Source: Bacillota bacterium
Lineage (GTDB): Bacteria > Bacillota > Clostridia > Lachnospirales > Cellulosilyticaceae
Assembly (NCBI GenBank): GCA_023436395.1
Contig: JAEZJJ010000033.1
Location: 1 to 64,000, forward strand
Direction: 5' to 3'
Length of the DNA stretch: 64,000 bases
The notes beneath the pieces were generated by a model. It saw only the letters and a list, made by a program, of their open reading frames with translations. It did no database searches and was not told where the DNA came from. Within the stretch, counting starts at the first letter, position 1, and each line of letters opens with the position of its first letter. A program made the translations under genes and the position numbers. Of the stretch, positions 8,100-17,689 are shown in pieces.

Positions 8100-8837
8100 T
8101 CACCTGCTTTTTGGTGGAATGAATTTGTATCCAATTCCACGTATATTGACAAGCATGGTAGGAGATTTGGTATCATCACCAAGCTTTTTTCTGAGTTTAG
8201 AGATATGCATGGTAACCGTTTTCTCATCGCCAAAGGACATAGTTCCCCAAACCGATTCATACAACTGGGATAAGGTGAATATTCTATTGGGATTTTGACA
8301 GAAATACAACAAGAGTTCATACTCCTTTGCCGTACATTCTACCTGTTTTCCATTTACGGTTAGCGATGCTTCTGTAGGATTGACTGTGAATAACTTATAA
8401 TCATAAAGGAGATTAGTTCTTGAATGCGTTTGAAGGGAATCGGCTATTTGCGAGGATTGATAATGCTTTTGCCTTCTAAGGAGTACATTAACCCGTGCCA
8501 CTACTTCTAGTGGATTGAAGGGCTTGGTGATGTAATCATCACCGCCAATGGCTAGTCCTTGAAGTTTATCAAAGTCTCCATCGCAAGCAGTGATAAAAAT
8601 AATAGGAGAAAAGGTATGTTTCCTTATTTCTATACATAAATCAAATCCTGAAAAGTCTGGAAGCATCACATCTAATAGAATAATATCATAGTTATTATTT
8701 TGAACGTATTGTAAGGCTTCAGATGCAGTAGTTGCGCAATCTATATGAGAAAAATGTTCTTTTTGAAAGCTAATTCTCAGCATATCTAAGAGACCTTTTT
8801 CATCATCTACAATTAATATTTTGTCATTATGGTACAT
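8100..8837 (-). CDS. OmpR-family response regulator
   Basis: 245 aa. The receiver domain has acidic DD (11-12), phospho-acceptor Asp in ILLDVMLPDFSG and Lys in DYITKPF. The C-terminal winged helix ends with VNIRGIGYKFIPP. Its stop lies within a few bases of the kinase start, so the two are co-translated. It is divergent from the ABC transporter at 8999, with about 160 bases between them that should hold both promoters. The likely target is that ABC operon (inference from layout). Confidence 0.95.
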   Translation of the reverse strand: MYHNDKILIVDDEKGLLDMLRISFQKEHFSHIDCATTASEALQYVQNNNYDIILLDVMLPDFSGFDLCIEIRKHTFSPIIFITACDGDFDKLQGLAIGGDDYITKPFNPLEVVARVNVLLRRQKHYQSSQIADSLQTHSRTNLLYDYKLFTVNPTEASLTVNGKQVECTAKEYELLLYFCQNPNRIFTLSQLYESVWGTMSFGDEKTVTMHISKLRKKLGDDTKSPTMLVNIRGIGYKFIPPKSR

Positions 8838-8998
8838 GTTGAAGTGCTCCTTTCTTGTATTAGGATGATTGCTATATTATAGCATGAAATATTTTGAATA
8901 ATAATAATATGATAAATTTTTAATTCTCTTGGTTTTTATTTTACTTTCTTTTGGTTTTAACCTTTTATGATAAAGAAAAAAGCAAAGGAGAAGACAAA

Positions 8999-9859
8999 AT
9001 GACAATAAGTATAAAACATATATCGAAAAGATACGGCTCCAAAAAGGCCTTAAATGGGGTTAACTTTCAGTTTGAAAAAGGAATCACGGGATTACTTGGG
9101 CCAAATGGAGCAGGAAAATCTACTCTCATAGGGCTTATAGCGACCATAGATACGCCAACAACGGGTATGATTACTTACAACGGTGTAGATATTGTTTCCA
9201 ATCCCAATAGTATACGTAATGAACTAGGTTATTTACCTCAATCTTTCGGGATTTATCCTAATATGACACCTATTGAATTTTTGGAGTATATGGCGGCATT
9301 AAAAAAAATAAATAGAGCTTCGGCTAAAAAAAGAATCAATGACCTGCTAGAGGTCTTACATTTATCAGATGTAGGCAAAAGACAGGTTGGAGGATTTTCA
9401 GGTGGAATGAAACAGAGGGTAGGTATTGCTCAAGCCCTATTAAATGACCCAAAGGTTTTAATTGTAGATGAGCCAACAGTAGGTCTTGATCCAGAAGAGC
9501 GGATACAATTTCGGAATCTGCTTTCTTCCTTAGCAGAAGGCCGCACGATTATCTTTTCAACGCATATTGTGACGGATATTGAAAGTATTGCGCCCCATAT
9601 TGTCATGCTATCAAAAGGGAATTTGTTATCATGTACCACACCAGAGCGCTTGATGGAACAAGTAGAAGGGAAAGTATGGTATTTGCTCGTGGAGTCTAAA
9701 GCATTACAAGAAGTTCAAAATAAATTTTTGGTGAGTAACATGGTGCAACGAAGTGATGGGATTTGGGTGAGGATTATTTCAAATCAATGTCCATGTATAG
9801 GGGCAACAACCATTCAACCCACATTAGAAGATGCCTATTTATATGCAACAACATTTTAA
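8999..9859 (+). CDS. ABC transporter ATPase (ABC-2 exporter type)
   Basis: About 286 aa from ATG 8999, with AAAGGAG upstream. All nucleotide-binding motifs are intact: Walker A GPNGAGKST, signature FSGGMKQR, Walker B VLIVDEPTVGLDP, and a switch His in FSTHIV. A short C-terminal extension replaces the longer tail of drug exporters. It forms an operon with the membrane protein at 9877 and the lipoprotein at 11486. Confidence 0.95.
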   Translation: MTISIKHISKRYGSKKALNGVNFQFEKGITGLLGPNGAGKSTLIGLIATIDTPTTGMITYNGVDIVSNPNSIRNELGYLPQSFGIYPNMTPIEFLEYMAALKKINRASAKKRINDLLEVLHLSDVGKRQVGGFSGGMKQRVGIAQALLNDPKVLIVDEPTVGLDPEERIQFRNLLSSLAEGRTIIFSTHIVTDIESIAPHIVMLSKGNLLSCTTPERLMEQVEGKVWYLLVESKALQEVQNKFLVSNMVQRSDGIWVRIISNQCPCIGATTIQPTLEDAYLYATTF

Positions 9860-9876
9860 TTTTGGGGAGGTATAAG

Positions 9877-11481
9877 ATGGGTTATTTAGGGATTTTAATC
9901 AAATCCAATTTGATTAAACAAATGAGAAGCTATCGGTTTTTTTTCATTATGGCAATAAGTATTTTTTTAGGATGCCTATGTGTTCCAGGGGCATCTGCAG
10001 GTTATGAGATTTTTTATTTAGGGGGTGTCAGGGGGATTTATAATTCTGCTTGGCTGGGTACATTAGGCGCAATGCTGCCTGTGATTTTATTGTGGCTCCC
10101 TGGATTTTATTTATTACGTAGTCAAATTACAGAGGACTATGAGCTAAAAGTTGGGCAGATGATTTCGGCATCGCCCATTAGTAAATGGGATTATATCTTT
10201 GGAAAATTTATTTCAAATTTTGCAGTACTAATGGTTTTACAACTTGCATTTTTAATAGCACTTATGATGATGCAATGGATACAACATGAAAGTATGAAAA
10301 TATCTTTAATGCAATATATACAACCGCTTTTATGGGTGACAATACCCTATTTGATAGTTTTGGCTGCGTGTACAGTGTTTTTTGATACGGTATCTTTTTT
10401 AAGAGGAAGCATTGGAAATATTATTATTTTTGTATTTTGGATTACGTTTAGTTCTTTATCTGTTATGAAGCCAGGCAGTTTACTAGACCTTTTTCATATG
10501 GGGACATTATTACAAAGTATGATGGAAGGCGCAAAAACACAATTTCCCCATTTACCTGAGGTGGCATCCTTTGGTTACTATAAGGTAGAAGAAGGCAATC
10601 ACCCTACATTTGTGTGGAAGGGGATAGTATGGGGAAAAGAGTTTTTAGAAGCTGGATTAATGTGGATAGCTGTTGCCTTAGTTTTAGTAGCTATTTCAAC
10701 AGTGGTATTTAACCGATTTAAGGAGACACCTAATAAGAAAAATAGAAGCAATGGGATCCAAATCATAAGTGAAAAGAATGGGGTCAATAACCAATATCAA
10801 AAGGATAATCAAAATAGTAAAAGTAAGAAGTCTATTTTATCACCTATAATAATGAGTAAGCAGGGGGGATTTCTTAGAATTATTTTGAGTGAGTTAAAAA
10901 TGATGGTACGGGGACGCTCCAAATGGTGGTATGTTACAGTGTTCGTTGTTATGTGTATGACACCATTTGTTACAGCAGGAGATTCACTGAAATGGATTTC
11001 ATTAACCATGCTTTTACCTTTATCCATGTGGTCACAAATGGGAAATAGAGATCAATCTTGTGGGACATCAGAAATAATTGCAGTAGCGAGCTCACAAACA
11101 TTAAAATGGGTGGGAACTTGGTTTGCAGGGCTAGTGATAGCTCTCATGATGTCCTTAGGTATGTTTACGAGGATTGTAATGCTTTCAGAATGGCATTATT
11201 TATCTTCATGGGGAGCAGGGATGGTATTTATTCCTACTCTTGCATTAATCCTTGGCAGTATAAGTGGTAGTAACAGATTATTTGAAGCAGTATTTATTGT
11301 TCTTATGTACTTTGGAGCAATTAATAATATGTGGAAATTTGATTTTATGGGACTTTGCAGTAATCATACATTACTGTATATAGGCTTAACGTTAGTTTTG
11401 CTTATGATAGGATTGGCTTGGCAAATCTTAAAAGAAAAGCATTTATTAAATGGCAAATTAAAATATGTTAAGGGGAGATGA
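9877..11481 (+). CDS. ABC-2 type permease, duplicated membrane halves
   Basis: 534 aa from ATG 9877, with GGGGAGG just upstream; longer in-frame extensions into the ATPase gene are spurious. It has about six membrane segments in the first half (residues about 20-310), a long hydrophilic Lys/Asn/Ser-rich stretch (about 315-365), then about six more segments. Two fused six-helix halves would let one polypeptide form the whole channel with the ATPase dimer. The substrate is unknown; the neighbouring sensor kinase suggests a peptide antibiotic or envelope stress agent. Confidence 0.85.
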   Translation: MGYLGILIKSNLIKQMRSYRFFFIMAISIFLGCLCVPGASAGYEIFYLGGVRGIYNSAWLGTLGAMLPVILLWLPGFYLLRSQITEDYELKVGQMISASPISKWDYIFGKFISNFAVLMVLQLAFLIALMMMQWIQHESMKISLMQYIQPLLWVTIPYLIVLAACTVFFDTVSFLRGSIGNIIIFVFWITFSSLSVMKPGSLLDLFHMGTLLQSMMEGAKTQFPHLPEVASFGYYKVEEGNHPTFVWKGIVWGKEFLEAGLMWIAVALVLVAISTVVFNRFKETPNKKNRSNGIQIISEKNGVNNQYQKDNQNSKSKKSILSPIIMSKQGGFLRIILSELKMMVRGRSKWWYVTVFVVMCMTPFVTAGDSLKWISLTMLLPLSMWSQMGNRDQSCGTSEIIAVASSQTLKWVGTWFAGLVIALMMSLGMFTRIVMLSEWHYLSSWGAGMVFIPTLALILGSISGSNRLFEAVFIVLMYFGAINNMWKFDFMGLCSNHTLLYIGLTLVLLMIGLAWQILKEKHLLNGKLKYVKGR

Positions 11482-11485
11482 TTGG

Positions 11486-12070
11486 ATGAAGAAGAGGATG
11501 ATATGGGTGTTATCCATCATATGTATAGCAATGGGATTACTGGGGTGTAGCTCTCAAAAAGTTGAATGTTATTCATATGATGTAAAAGAGGTAAAAAGTA
11601 TAGAAATTGAAACAGGAGCTGCATCTATTATACTATTAAAGGATACAGGCGTGAACATTGAGGTTTCTTATACAGAGGAAGTAGCTGAGATAAGTGAGGG
11701 CACTATGAAGATCAATATTCCTATGCCAGGGGGAGTAATTCATCTTAAGAAGCCATCAGATTTAATCGTTAAAGTACCAGAAGCTCTATATGAAAACATT
11801 CAAATTAAATCTGAGTCAGGAAATATTAGTATTTCGGGTATAGAGGCTAAGATATTAAATGCTGAAACATTATATGGGAATATAAGCATAGAACCATTAA
11901 GTGGTGAGATAGAGACGTTGGCTGAAGTGGGAGATATAAAGACAGAATTGCCTATTAGTACACAAATAGAATACTTAGATCCTGTAGGACAAAAGTTAAA
12001 TAGTAGAATAGGAGATTCTGAAAATAAGATAAAACTTTATTCTGAAACGGGGACAATAGAATTAAGATAA
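11486..12070 (+). CDS. DUF4097-like lipoprotein
   Basis: About 194 aa from ATG 11486 (AGGGGAGATGATTGG upstream). A signal peptide ends in lipobox LLGC (residues about 18-21), so the protein is anchored outside the membrane. The remainder is a run of short beta strands with SGNISISGI, LYGNISIEPLSGEI and VGDIKTELP, the right-handed beta-helix style of DUF4097 proteins. It overlaps the permease end by a few bases of leader and is likely an accessory of the exporter. Its function is not known. Confidence 0.75.
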   Translation: MKKRMIWVLSIICIAMGLLGCSSQKVECYSYDVKEVKSIEIETGAASIILLKDTGVNIEVSYTEEVAEISEGTMKINIPMPGGVIHLKKPSDLIVKVPEALYENIQIKSESGNISISGIEAKILNAETLYGNISIEPLSGEIETLAEVGDIKTELPISTQIEYLDPVGQKLNSRIGDSENKIKLYSETGTIELR

Positions 12071-12131
12071 TAAAGAAAGTAAAAGTACTTAGAAAAGAGT
12101 AGTCTGATAATGGTGGATAGCACCGCAAAGG

Positions 12132-12214
12132 TTCACCTCCATGAACAAAATCCTCAAACATAGAGAAATCTAGGTTCGTGGGTTTTGGTGGTTTTATAGA
12201 TGATACGAATTAAA
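12132..12214 (+). repeat. att-like repeat copy 3 (tmRNA 3' end remnant)
   Basis: TTCACCTCCATGAACAAAAT, then a decayed terminator stem with AGAGAAATCTAGGTTCG, then TAGATGATACGAATTAAA. The last parts match copy 2 (4939-5021) closely, so 5022-12214 may be a second insertion unit ending here. Bases 12105-12131 also weakly resemble the tmRNA 3' domain. R1 copy B begins immediately at 12215. Confidence 0.55.
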
Positions 12215-12551
12215 CTGGATCAAAGGAAAATGTTCGAATGCTAGCGGGTAAAGGGAGCGCTCTTTATAGGGGTTATATGATAGCCTTTACATCTTGTAAT
12301 ACCAAAGAAAGTTTAAAACCAGAGTCTTAAAGCCTTAGTTTCCTTATCATAAAGGGTGCACCGGCTAAGACGTTAAGGAGCTCCTCACTTTTACTTTAAA
12401 CTTTTATACCTTGTGCGATGATCCTTGAAGTGCGTCCTGCGCTGAGGAGCTACAGGTATGCCCTTTTAGGAGAACACACAGGTGAATAAAAGTAAAAAAG
12501 AAGAGCTGGAGAAGAAAATGGCCAAGTGACTGATGTTGCTTGGCTATTTTT
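12215..12551 (+). repeat. R1 repeat copy B, 5' truncated
   Basis: Matches copy A from CTGGATCTAAGG (6553) onward; about 120 bases of the 5' part are missing and replaced by the att-like repeat. The internal stem (GTCTTA..GCC/GGC..TAAGAC), the GTGCG-TCC-TGCGC hairpin and the GGAGCTCC segment are kept. It ends in terminator AAAATGGCCAAG/CTTGGCTATTTT (12515-12551), whose sequence differs from copy A although the pairing is kept. Its last 100 bases are almost identical to copy D. Confidence 0.75.
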
Positions 12552-12561
12552 ATTATTTGAA

Positions 12562-12833
12562 ATTTATATGTATATAGATAAACCATCTATACATTATAGT
12601 TATGCAGAATTTATAGAGTATCCTCTAAATCATAATCCCGATAAGAAAACATATCTTGTACTAGATAATGCTAGGCCATACAATAATCAAAAATCCAAGA
12701 ACTTTGGAATACGAATAGGGAACGACTAGAATTAATCAATATCCCAGCTTATTCACCACAACTCAATCCACAAGAAAATATCTGGAATCTATTAAAGAAT
12801 AAGATCTTCAGCATTTTGTTTATCTATAATTAA
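12562..12833 (+). mobile_element. IS630-family transposase C-terminal remnant
   Basis: The C-terminal part of a DDE transposase is recognisable in two frames: TYLVLDNARPYNNQKS (from 12649) with the second catalytic Asp, then after a frameshift near 12705 RLELINIPAYSPQLNPQEN and IWNLLKNKIFS with the third acidic residue. The N-terminal half and the inverted repeats are absent. It is dead. Confidence 0.8.
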
Positions 12834-12975
12834 TAAAAATATTTTAAATATTTATAAAATATGTTAAAGTATAATATATATGTTATTAATTGTTATTACA
12901 CAATGTTCACTTTGTTACATTTAAAAATCATCTATAAGAAGGGCATAAGAATAAATAATAAAAGGGGAGAATGGT

Positions 12976-14206
12976 ATGATAATAGAAAAAATAAGTTATA
13001 AAGATGGGGATATTAATGATTTTGTAGCAGATGAGATTTTAATGGAGGCTAAGCGAGCAGTTCAAGAAAACTCATATGGTGTGGGTGGTGCTTTATTGGA
13101 TATAAAAAATGGAAAAGTCATTAAGACTATGCATAATCAAGTTATTGCCAATGAAACTTCAGATGAGAAATCACGTTTACAAGATCCTACTGCACATGGA
13201 GAGCGTCAGCTTGTAGATTGGTATTTTGAAAATCGCTACCAGCTAAAGCTTCCTGAGCCAGAGCAAATTTTGGTAGTAACTACTCTTGATCCTTGTTTGA
13301 TGTGTACAGGGTCTATTTTGTCAGCTGGTTTTAAGGTGATTGTGGTGGCTTTGGATGATCATGCTGGGATCAATTGGGATGCATCATATACCTTTAAACC
13401 ACTGGAGGGAGTAGTTCAAGAAGAGGCAATAGAAAATTTTATTTATTCCTGCGGTTGAAGGAGATAGCAGTAGGACAGGATATGGTAATGTTCTTATATT
13501 TGGAAATAAGACGCTAAACCAGACAATGACCAATCAGTGTCTAGTTGCCTTTAATGAAGGGGCTAATAAAGCTCGGGGGATTGTAAAGGATGAGATACCT
13601 GTTGTGGAATTAAAAGATATTTCTATTGAGATGCCAGCAGACATAGTCAAAGTACTAACAGATGCATATCCTAAAGCATTAAGTTATAAAACGGCTTCTG
13701 GCACCAGTATTCCAGATGAGGGTCTTGCACAAATATTGATTGAGGAAGCAAATCTTGACAGGCAATATGGCGGAGACGGCGATGCGGTCGCATTTATTGA
13801 TATATTTGGAAATTTATTGATGTGCCAAGGAGGTAAAAAAGCCGTGTCACCTATTCAGTCGGCTTTTATGAGAACGGCACGTGCTTATCAAAGGGTACGC
13901 TATGAGTTGACAGATAAGTCTAACGATGCACTTTACTATTTATGTGATCCTAGCCAAGGAACATTCGTTTTTGTGAGGGGATTTGATAAGTCAGCACAAA
14001 GCTTTGCTGATTTAGGAGCTTATGGCTCAACTATGCTCAATACCCCTGGTGAACATAATCTCCAATATATTATGCCACGCATATCACACGAAGAGCTGCT
14101 AAGCTATATTGCAGGTATGCCTGAACGGTATAGTAAAATCATTAAGCCAGAGCTAGTAGAAAATGAAGTATTAAGAAAACTAGTTGAGAAGGGATTGGAA
14201 GATTGA
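12976..14206 (+). pseudogene. two-domain cytidine-deaminase-fold protein split by a frameshift
   Basis: The first part (12976-13458, 160 aa) contains the zinc-site signatures of CDA-fold deaminases: TAHGERQ (His/Glu) and LDPCLMC (two Cys). It stops at TGA 13456. The +1 frame is open from FIPAVEGDSSRTGYGN (about 13444) to 14206 without interruption, and the largest ATG-initiated piece starts at 13526. A one-base change near 13440-13450 would join them into about 409 aa. The second part resembles a further deaminase-like region of unknown role. GGGGAGAATGGT precedes the ATG. Because both parts keep full coding character, either a recent mutation or a sequence error is possible. Substrate unknown. 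Confidence 0.75.
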
Positions 14207-14313
14207 TCAATTAAGATTAGTCTTATCTAGGTGAGGAGAACCTTGTCATAAGCAAATGATAGAATAGAGGAATTCATATTTGTGATGATATAGAAGTAGA
14301 AGAACTTATACTA

Positions 14314-14470
14314 TATATAGAGTGTAAAGGTAAAGATGATCCTTGAAGTGCGTCCTGCGCTGAGGAGCTACAGGTATGCCCTTTAAGGAGAACGCACAGG
14401 TGATTAAAAGTAAATAAGAAGAGTTGGAGAAGAAAATGGCCAAGTGACTGATGTTGCTTGGCTATTTTTA
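14314..14470 (+). repeat. R1 repeat copy D with internal deletion
   Basis: Starts with the 5' end of the family (TATATATAGAGTGTAAAGGT), then jumps directly to GATGATCCTTGAAGTG, the 3' domain; about 290 internal bases of copy A are absent. The 3' hairpin and terminator (14433-14470) are intact. It occupies most of the 14207-14558 gap, and nothing else is seen there. Confidence 0.8.
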
Positions 14471-14558
14471 TTATTTGAAACTATATTGAGAGGGAAATGG
14501 TTTATAACTAAACATAAATAGACTATAATAAAATAAAAAAAAGATGGGGGAAGATGCA

Positions 14559-15740
14559 ATGGCAAAAATAGCTTTTTTCTGTATTCCAGCATATGGACAT
14601 ACAAATCCTACATTAGAAGTGGTAAAAGAGCTCATTAAGAGGAATCATGAGGTGCGTTATTATTCATATAATATGATGAAAGAGAAAATAGAGGCAACTA
14701 GTGCGACCTTTATTTCTTGTGATCAATATGATATTGAAATGAATCTCAAACCAGAAGATACCGAGAGAATTGGAAAGGATCTTGCTTTTTCTATGGAGGT
14801 TTTAGTGAATACCACCCTAGCTTTAGATGAGGCAGTATTGGAGGATATGAAAAAATGGCAACCAGATTGTATTGTGGGAGACTCCATGGCAGTTTGGGGC
14901 AAATTAACAGCTCTGAAACTTGATATTCCTTTTGTTTCTTCTACAACGACCTTTGCTTTTAATAAGGAGTCTGCTAAGGTTATGGATAATGGCTTGGGTC
15001 AGTTATTAAGAATGCTTCCAGCTCTGTTTAAAGCTAATAAAAGCGTGAAGAGATTACGAGATAAAGGCTATCCTGTCAAAAATGCATTATCTGTTATAAG
15101 TAATGATAATAATACGAATACTATTGTCTACACTTCTCCCGAATTTCAGCCTTTCTCAGAAAGCTTTTCTGATAAATATGTATTTGTTGGCCCTTCTATT
15201 AGAAAAACGGAGGCCAAAGTAATAAAAACAGCTCAAAAATTGCTCTATATTTCATTAGGAACGGTCATTAATCAAAATAATTCGTTTTATCAAAATTGCA
15301 TAAAGGCCTTTGGTGACTCAGATATACAGGTCATTATGTCTATAGGAAATCTGACAGATCTATCTGAGCTAGGTGAGATTCCAGCTAATTTTACAGTGAA
15401 AAACAGCGTGGATCAGATTGCTGTCTTACAAGAGGCGGATGCATTTATCACCCACTGTGGAATGAATAGTGTCAATGAAGCATTGTATTATAAGGTTCCA
15501 TTGGTTTTATTTCCACAAACTAATGAACAAAAGGGGGTAGCTAATCGAGTGCATGAGCTAGGTGCAGGAGTCTTCTTGAAGGAGAATACAGTGGAGAAGA
15601 TTAGAGAAGCTGTAAGGACAGTAATGGAAGACTCAATTTATAGAGAAGCTGCAACTAAAATATCTGAAGGCTTTCATCAATGCGGCGGGCCTAAGGCAGC
15701 AGCTGATAAAATTGAGCAGACTATAAGAGAAGGTAAATAA
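14559..15740 (+). CDS. MGT-type UDP-glycosyltransferase (macrolide/flavonoid GT family)
   Basis: 393 aa from ATG 14559 (GGGGGAAG upstream). The GT-B fold N-terminus begins MAKIAFFCIPAYGHTNPT with the acceptor-activating His region, and the C-terminal donor-binding motif reads ITHCGMNSVNEALYYKVPLV (about 296-315) followed by PQTNEQ. The family glucosylates macrolides, flavonoids or other small lipophilic molecules using UDP-sugars and commonly inactivates antibiotics. The next gene starts 183 bases away in an unrelated context, so it may be a single-gene unit. Confidence 0.9.
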   Translation: MAKIAFFCIPAYGHTNPTLEVVKELIKRNHEVRYYSYNMMKEKIEATSATFISCDQYDIEMNLKPEDTERIGKDLAFSMEVLVNTTLALDEAVLEDMKKWQPDCIVGDSMAVWGKLTALKLDIPFVSSTTTFAFNKESAKVMDNGLGQLLRMLPALFKANKSVKRLRDKGYPVKNALSVISNDNNTNTIVYTSPEFQPFSESFSDKYVFVGPSIRKTEAKVIKTAQKLLYISLGTVINQNNSFYQNCIKAFGDSDIQVIMSIGNLTDLSELGEIPANFTVKNSVDQIAVLQEADAFITHCGMNSVNEALYYKVPLVLFPQTNEQKGVANRVHELGAGVFLKENTVEKIREAVRTVMEDSIYREAATKISEGFHQCGGPKAAADKIEQTIREGK

Positions 15741-15923
15741 TTCTGATATCGATAATGAAACTATAGCCTTAGGAATAGGACTGACCTTAGAAAAAGTAAA
15801 TGCGTTAAGAAAAGAGTAGTATGACAATAGTGGATAGAACGATAGAGTATCACTGAAACAGTAGGTTATGTGTGTTAAGGGTAACCATATTTTACATTAT
15901 AAAAACAATAGGGGGAATACAAC

Positions 15924-16817
15924 ATGCATTTAAACAAACCATGGAGTTCAGATGAAATTACAAGAGCATACCTAGATTCATTATTATTGGAAACAAGATA
16001 TTTAGATTCTGATTTAGCTTCTACTAAGCTGGAACTTTATGGGGAGACCTTCGAGTCTCCTATCATGACAGCTGCTTTATCTCATTTAGGGGGGACTCAT
16101 GAAAATGGGATGGTAGAATTTGCAAAAGGTGCTCAAATGGCTGGAGTAGTGCATTGGGTTGGAATGGGAGATGAGCAGGAATTAGAAGCTATCATGACAA
16201 CTGGTGCAAAGACCATCAAAATCATTAAGCCTCATGCAGATAATGAAGAGATTTTTAGAAGAATAGACCATGCCGTAAAAGCAGGAGTTTTTGCAGTAGG
16301 AATAGATATTGACCATGCTTTTAATGGAGATGGTGGTTATGATTTAATCAACGGACTTCCTATGAAACCTAAATCAGTAGATGAAATTCATGAATTTGTA
16401 AAAGCGTGTCCTGTACCTTTTATTATTAAAGGGGTATTAAGTGTGTCAGATGCTAAAAAGTGTGTGAAAGCAGGAGCTAAAGGTATTGTTATCTCCCATC
16501 ATCATGGCATCATGAATTATAGTGTACCACCACTTATGGTTCTACCAGAGATTGTTAAGGCCATAGGACACCAAATTCCTATTTTTGTAGATTGTGGCAT
16601 TACCAGCGGAATGGATGCTTTTAAAGCGTTGGCATTAGGGGCTACGGCAGTATCTGTAGGCAGAGATTTAATGGAGCCACTTAAGAAGGGTGGGAAAGAG
16701 GCTGTTTGTGAAAGATTAAAGGAACTAAATAGGCAGCTTATATCAACTATGTCTAGAACGGGGGCTCTTGATGTTAATAGCATTGATTCTTCAGTCATAT
16801 GGCAGAAAAATTTTTAA
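15924..16817 (+). CDS. FMN-dependent alpha-hydroxy-acid oxidase family protein
   Basis: 297 aa, shorter than the usual 350-380. TIM-barrel FMN features are seen: SPIMTAAL near the N-terminus, the catalytic Lys in PFIIKGV, GIVISHHHG, IFVDCGITSGMDAFKALALGA, and AVSVGRD for phosphate binding. The usual Arg/His pair after the lysine (SNHGGRQ in lactate oxidases) is replaced by SHHHG, so the substrate may differ from a simple 2-hydroxy acid. GGGGG precedes the ATG. It is followed at 47 bases by a TIM-barrel isomerase. Confidence 0.8.
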   Translation: MHLNKPWSSDEITRAYLDSLLLETRYLDSDLASTKLELYGETFESPIMTAALSHLGGTHENGMVEFAKGAQMAGVVHWVGMGDEQELEAIMTTGAKTIKIIKPHADNEEIFRRIDHAVKAGVFAVGIDIDHAFNGDGGYDLINGLPMKPKSVDEIHEFVKACPVPFIIKGVLSVSDAKKCVKAGAKGIVISHHHGIMNYSVPPLMVLPEIVKAIGHQIPIFVDCGITSGMDAFKALALGATAVSVGRDLMEPLKKGGKEAVCERLKELNRQLISTMSRTGALDVNSIDSSVIWQKNF

Positions 16818-16863
16818 TAAATGACTTAAAAAAATAAGGACAACTCTAAGAGGGAGGTAAAAT

Positions 16864-17682
16864 ATGAGATTAGGTGTATCAACTTCTTTTTCACACGATA
16901 ATGGTCAGGAATGGGCTAGGAAGCATAAGGCATTAGGACTTGGTGCAGTAGTATTTCCACTAGACTATACAGCAGAACCTGAGAAGATTCGGGAATATGT
17001 TGAAGCTGCAAAGCGTGAGGATTTAATAATTGCAGAGGTAGGTATTTGGAAGAATATATTAGCAGAAGATTTAAAAGAAAGAGAAGAAGCAACTGCTTAT
17101 GCAATCGGTCAGTTACAGCTAGCTGATGCCATTGGGGCAAGGTGTTGTGTTAATATTGCAGGGGCGGTTATTGGTAAACGCTGGGATGGTCCTGCAAAAG
17201 AAAACTTTAGCAAAGAAACCTGGCAACGTACAGTAGAGAGCATTCAGCATATAGTAGATGTAGTTCAGCCTAAACATACTAAATATACGATTGAACCTAT
17301 GCCATGGATGATTCCTTCTGGTCCTGAAGAATATTTAAAACTATTAGAGGATATTAATCGCCCTAGTGTAGGGGTACATTTAGACATAGTGAATATGATA
17401 AATTGTCCACAGCGATTTTTCTTTCAAGAGTCATTCATGCAAGAATGTTTTGAAAAACTGAAAGGGAAGATTTGCAGTTGTCATTTAAAAGATATTCGTC
17501 TAAAAGAAGAATATACTTTTCAATTAGAAGAAGTAGCTTGTGGTGAAGGTGCTCTAAATATAGAATTATATACACAGCTGGCTGCAAAGGAGCAGGATAT
17601 GCCTATGATTATTGAGCATTTAGATAGTGATGAAAAATACATAGAGGTATTAAGATATGTCCAAAGTAGATTAGCACTTTAA
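16864..17682 (+). CDS. sugar phosphate isomerase/epimerase (AP-endonuclease-2 TIM barrel)
   Basis: 272 aa. Metal-site residues of the xylose-isomerase-like barrel are visible: Glu in IIAEVGIW, Glu in YTIEPMPW, Asp/His in GVHLDIVNM, His in CSCHLKDIRL and Glu in MIIEHLD. GAGGGAGG precedes the ATG. It is probably in one transcript with the FMN oxidase, hinting at a small sugar or polyol catabolic branch; no transporter or kinase is nearby. Confidence 0.85.
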   Translation: MRLGVSTSFSHDNGQEWARKHKALGLGAVVFPLDYTAEPEKIREYVEAAKREDLIIAEVGIWKNILAEDLKEREEATAYAIGQLQLADAIGARCCVNIAGAVIGKRWDGPAKENFSKETWQRTVESIQHIVDVVQPKHTKYTIEPMPWMIPSGPEEYLKLLEDINRPSVGVHLDIVNMINCPQRFFFQESFMQECFEKLKGKICSCHLKDIRLKEEYTFQLEEVACGEGALNIELYTQLAAKEQDMPMIIEHLDSDEKYIEVLRYVQSRLAL

Positions 17683-17689
17683 CTTCATC

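Noticed and set aside
12526..12729. 67-aa ORF as a real gene
   Set aside because: It starts inside the R1 copy B terminator and encodes part of the IS630 remnant.
15800..15850. AAGAAAAGAGTAGTATGACAA similar to 12089-12112, as a further att or tmRNA remnant
   Set aside because: Similarity is short and it lacks the ACCTCC end; too weak to call.
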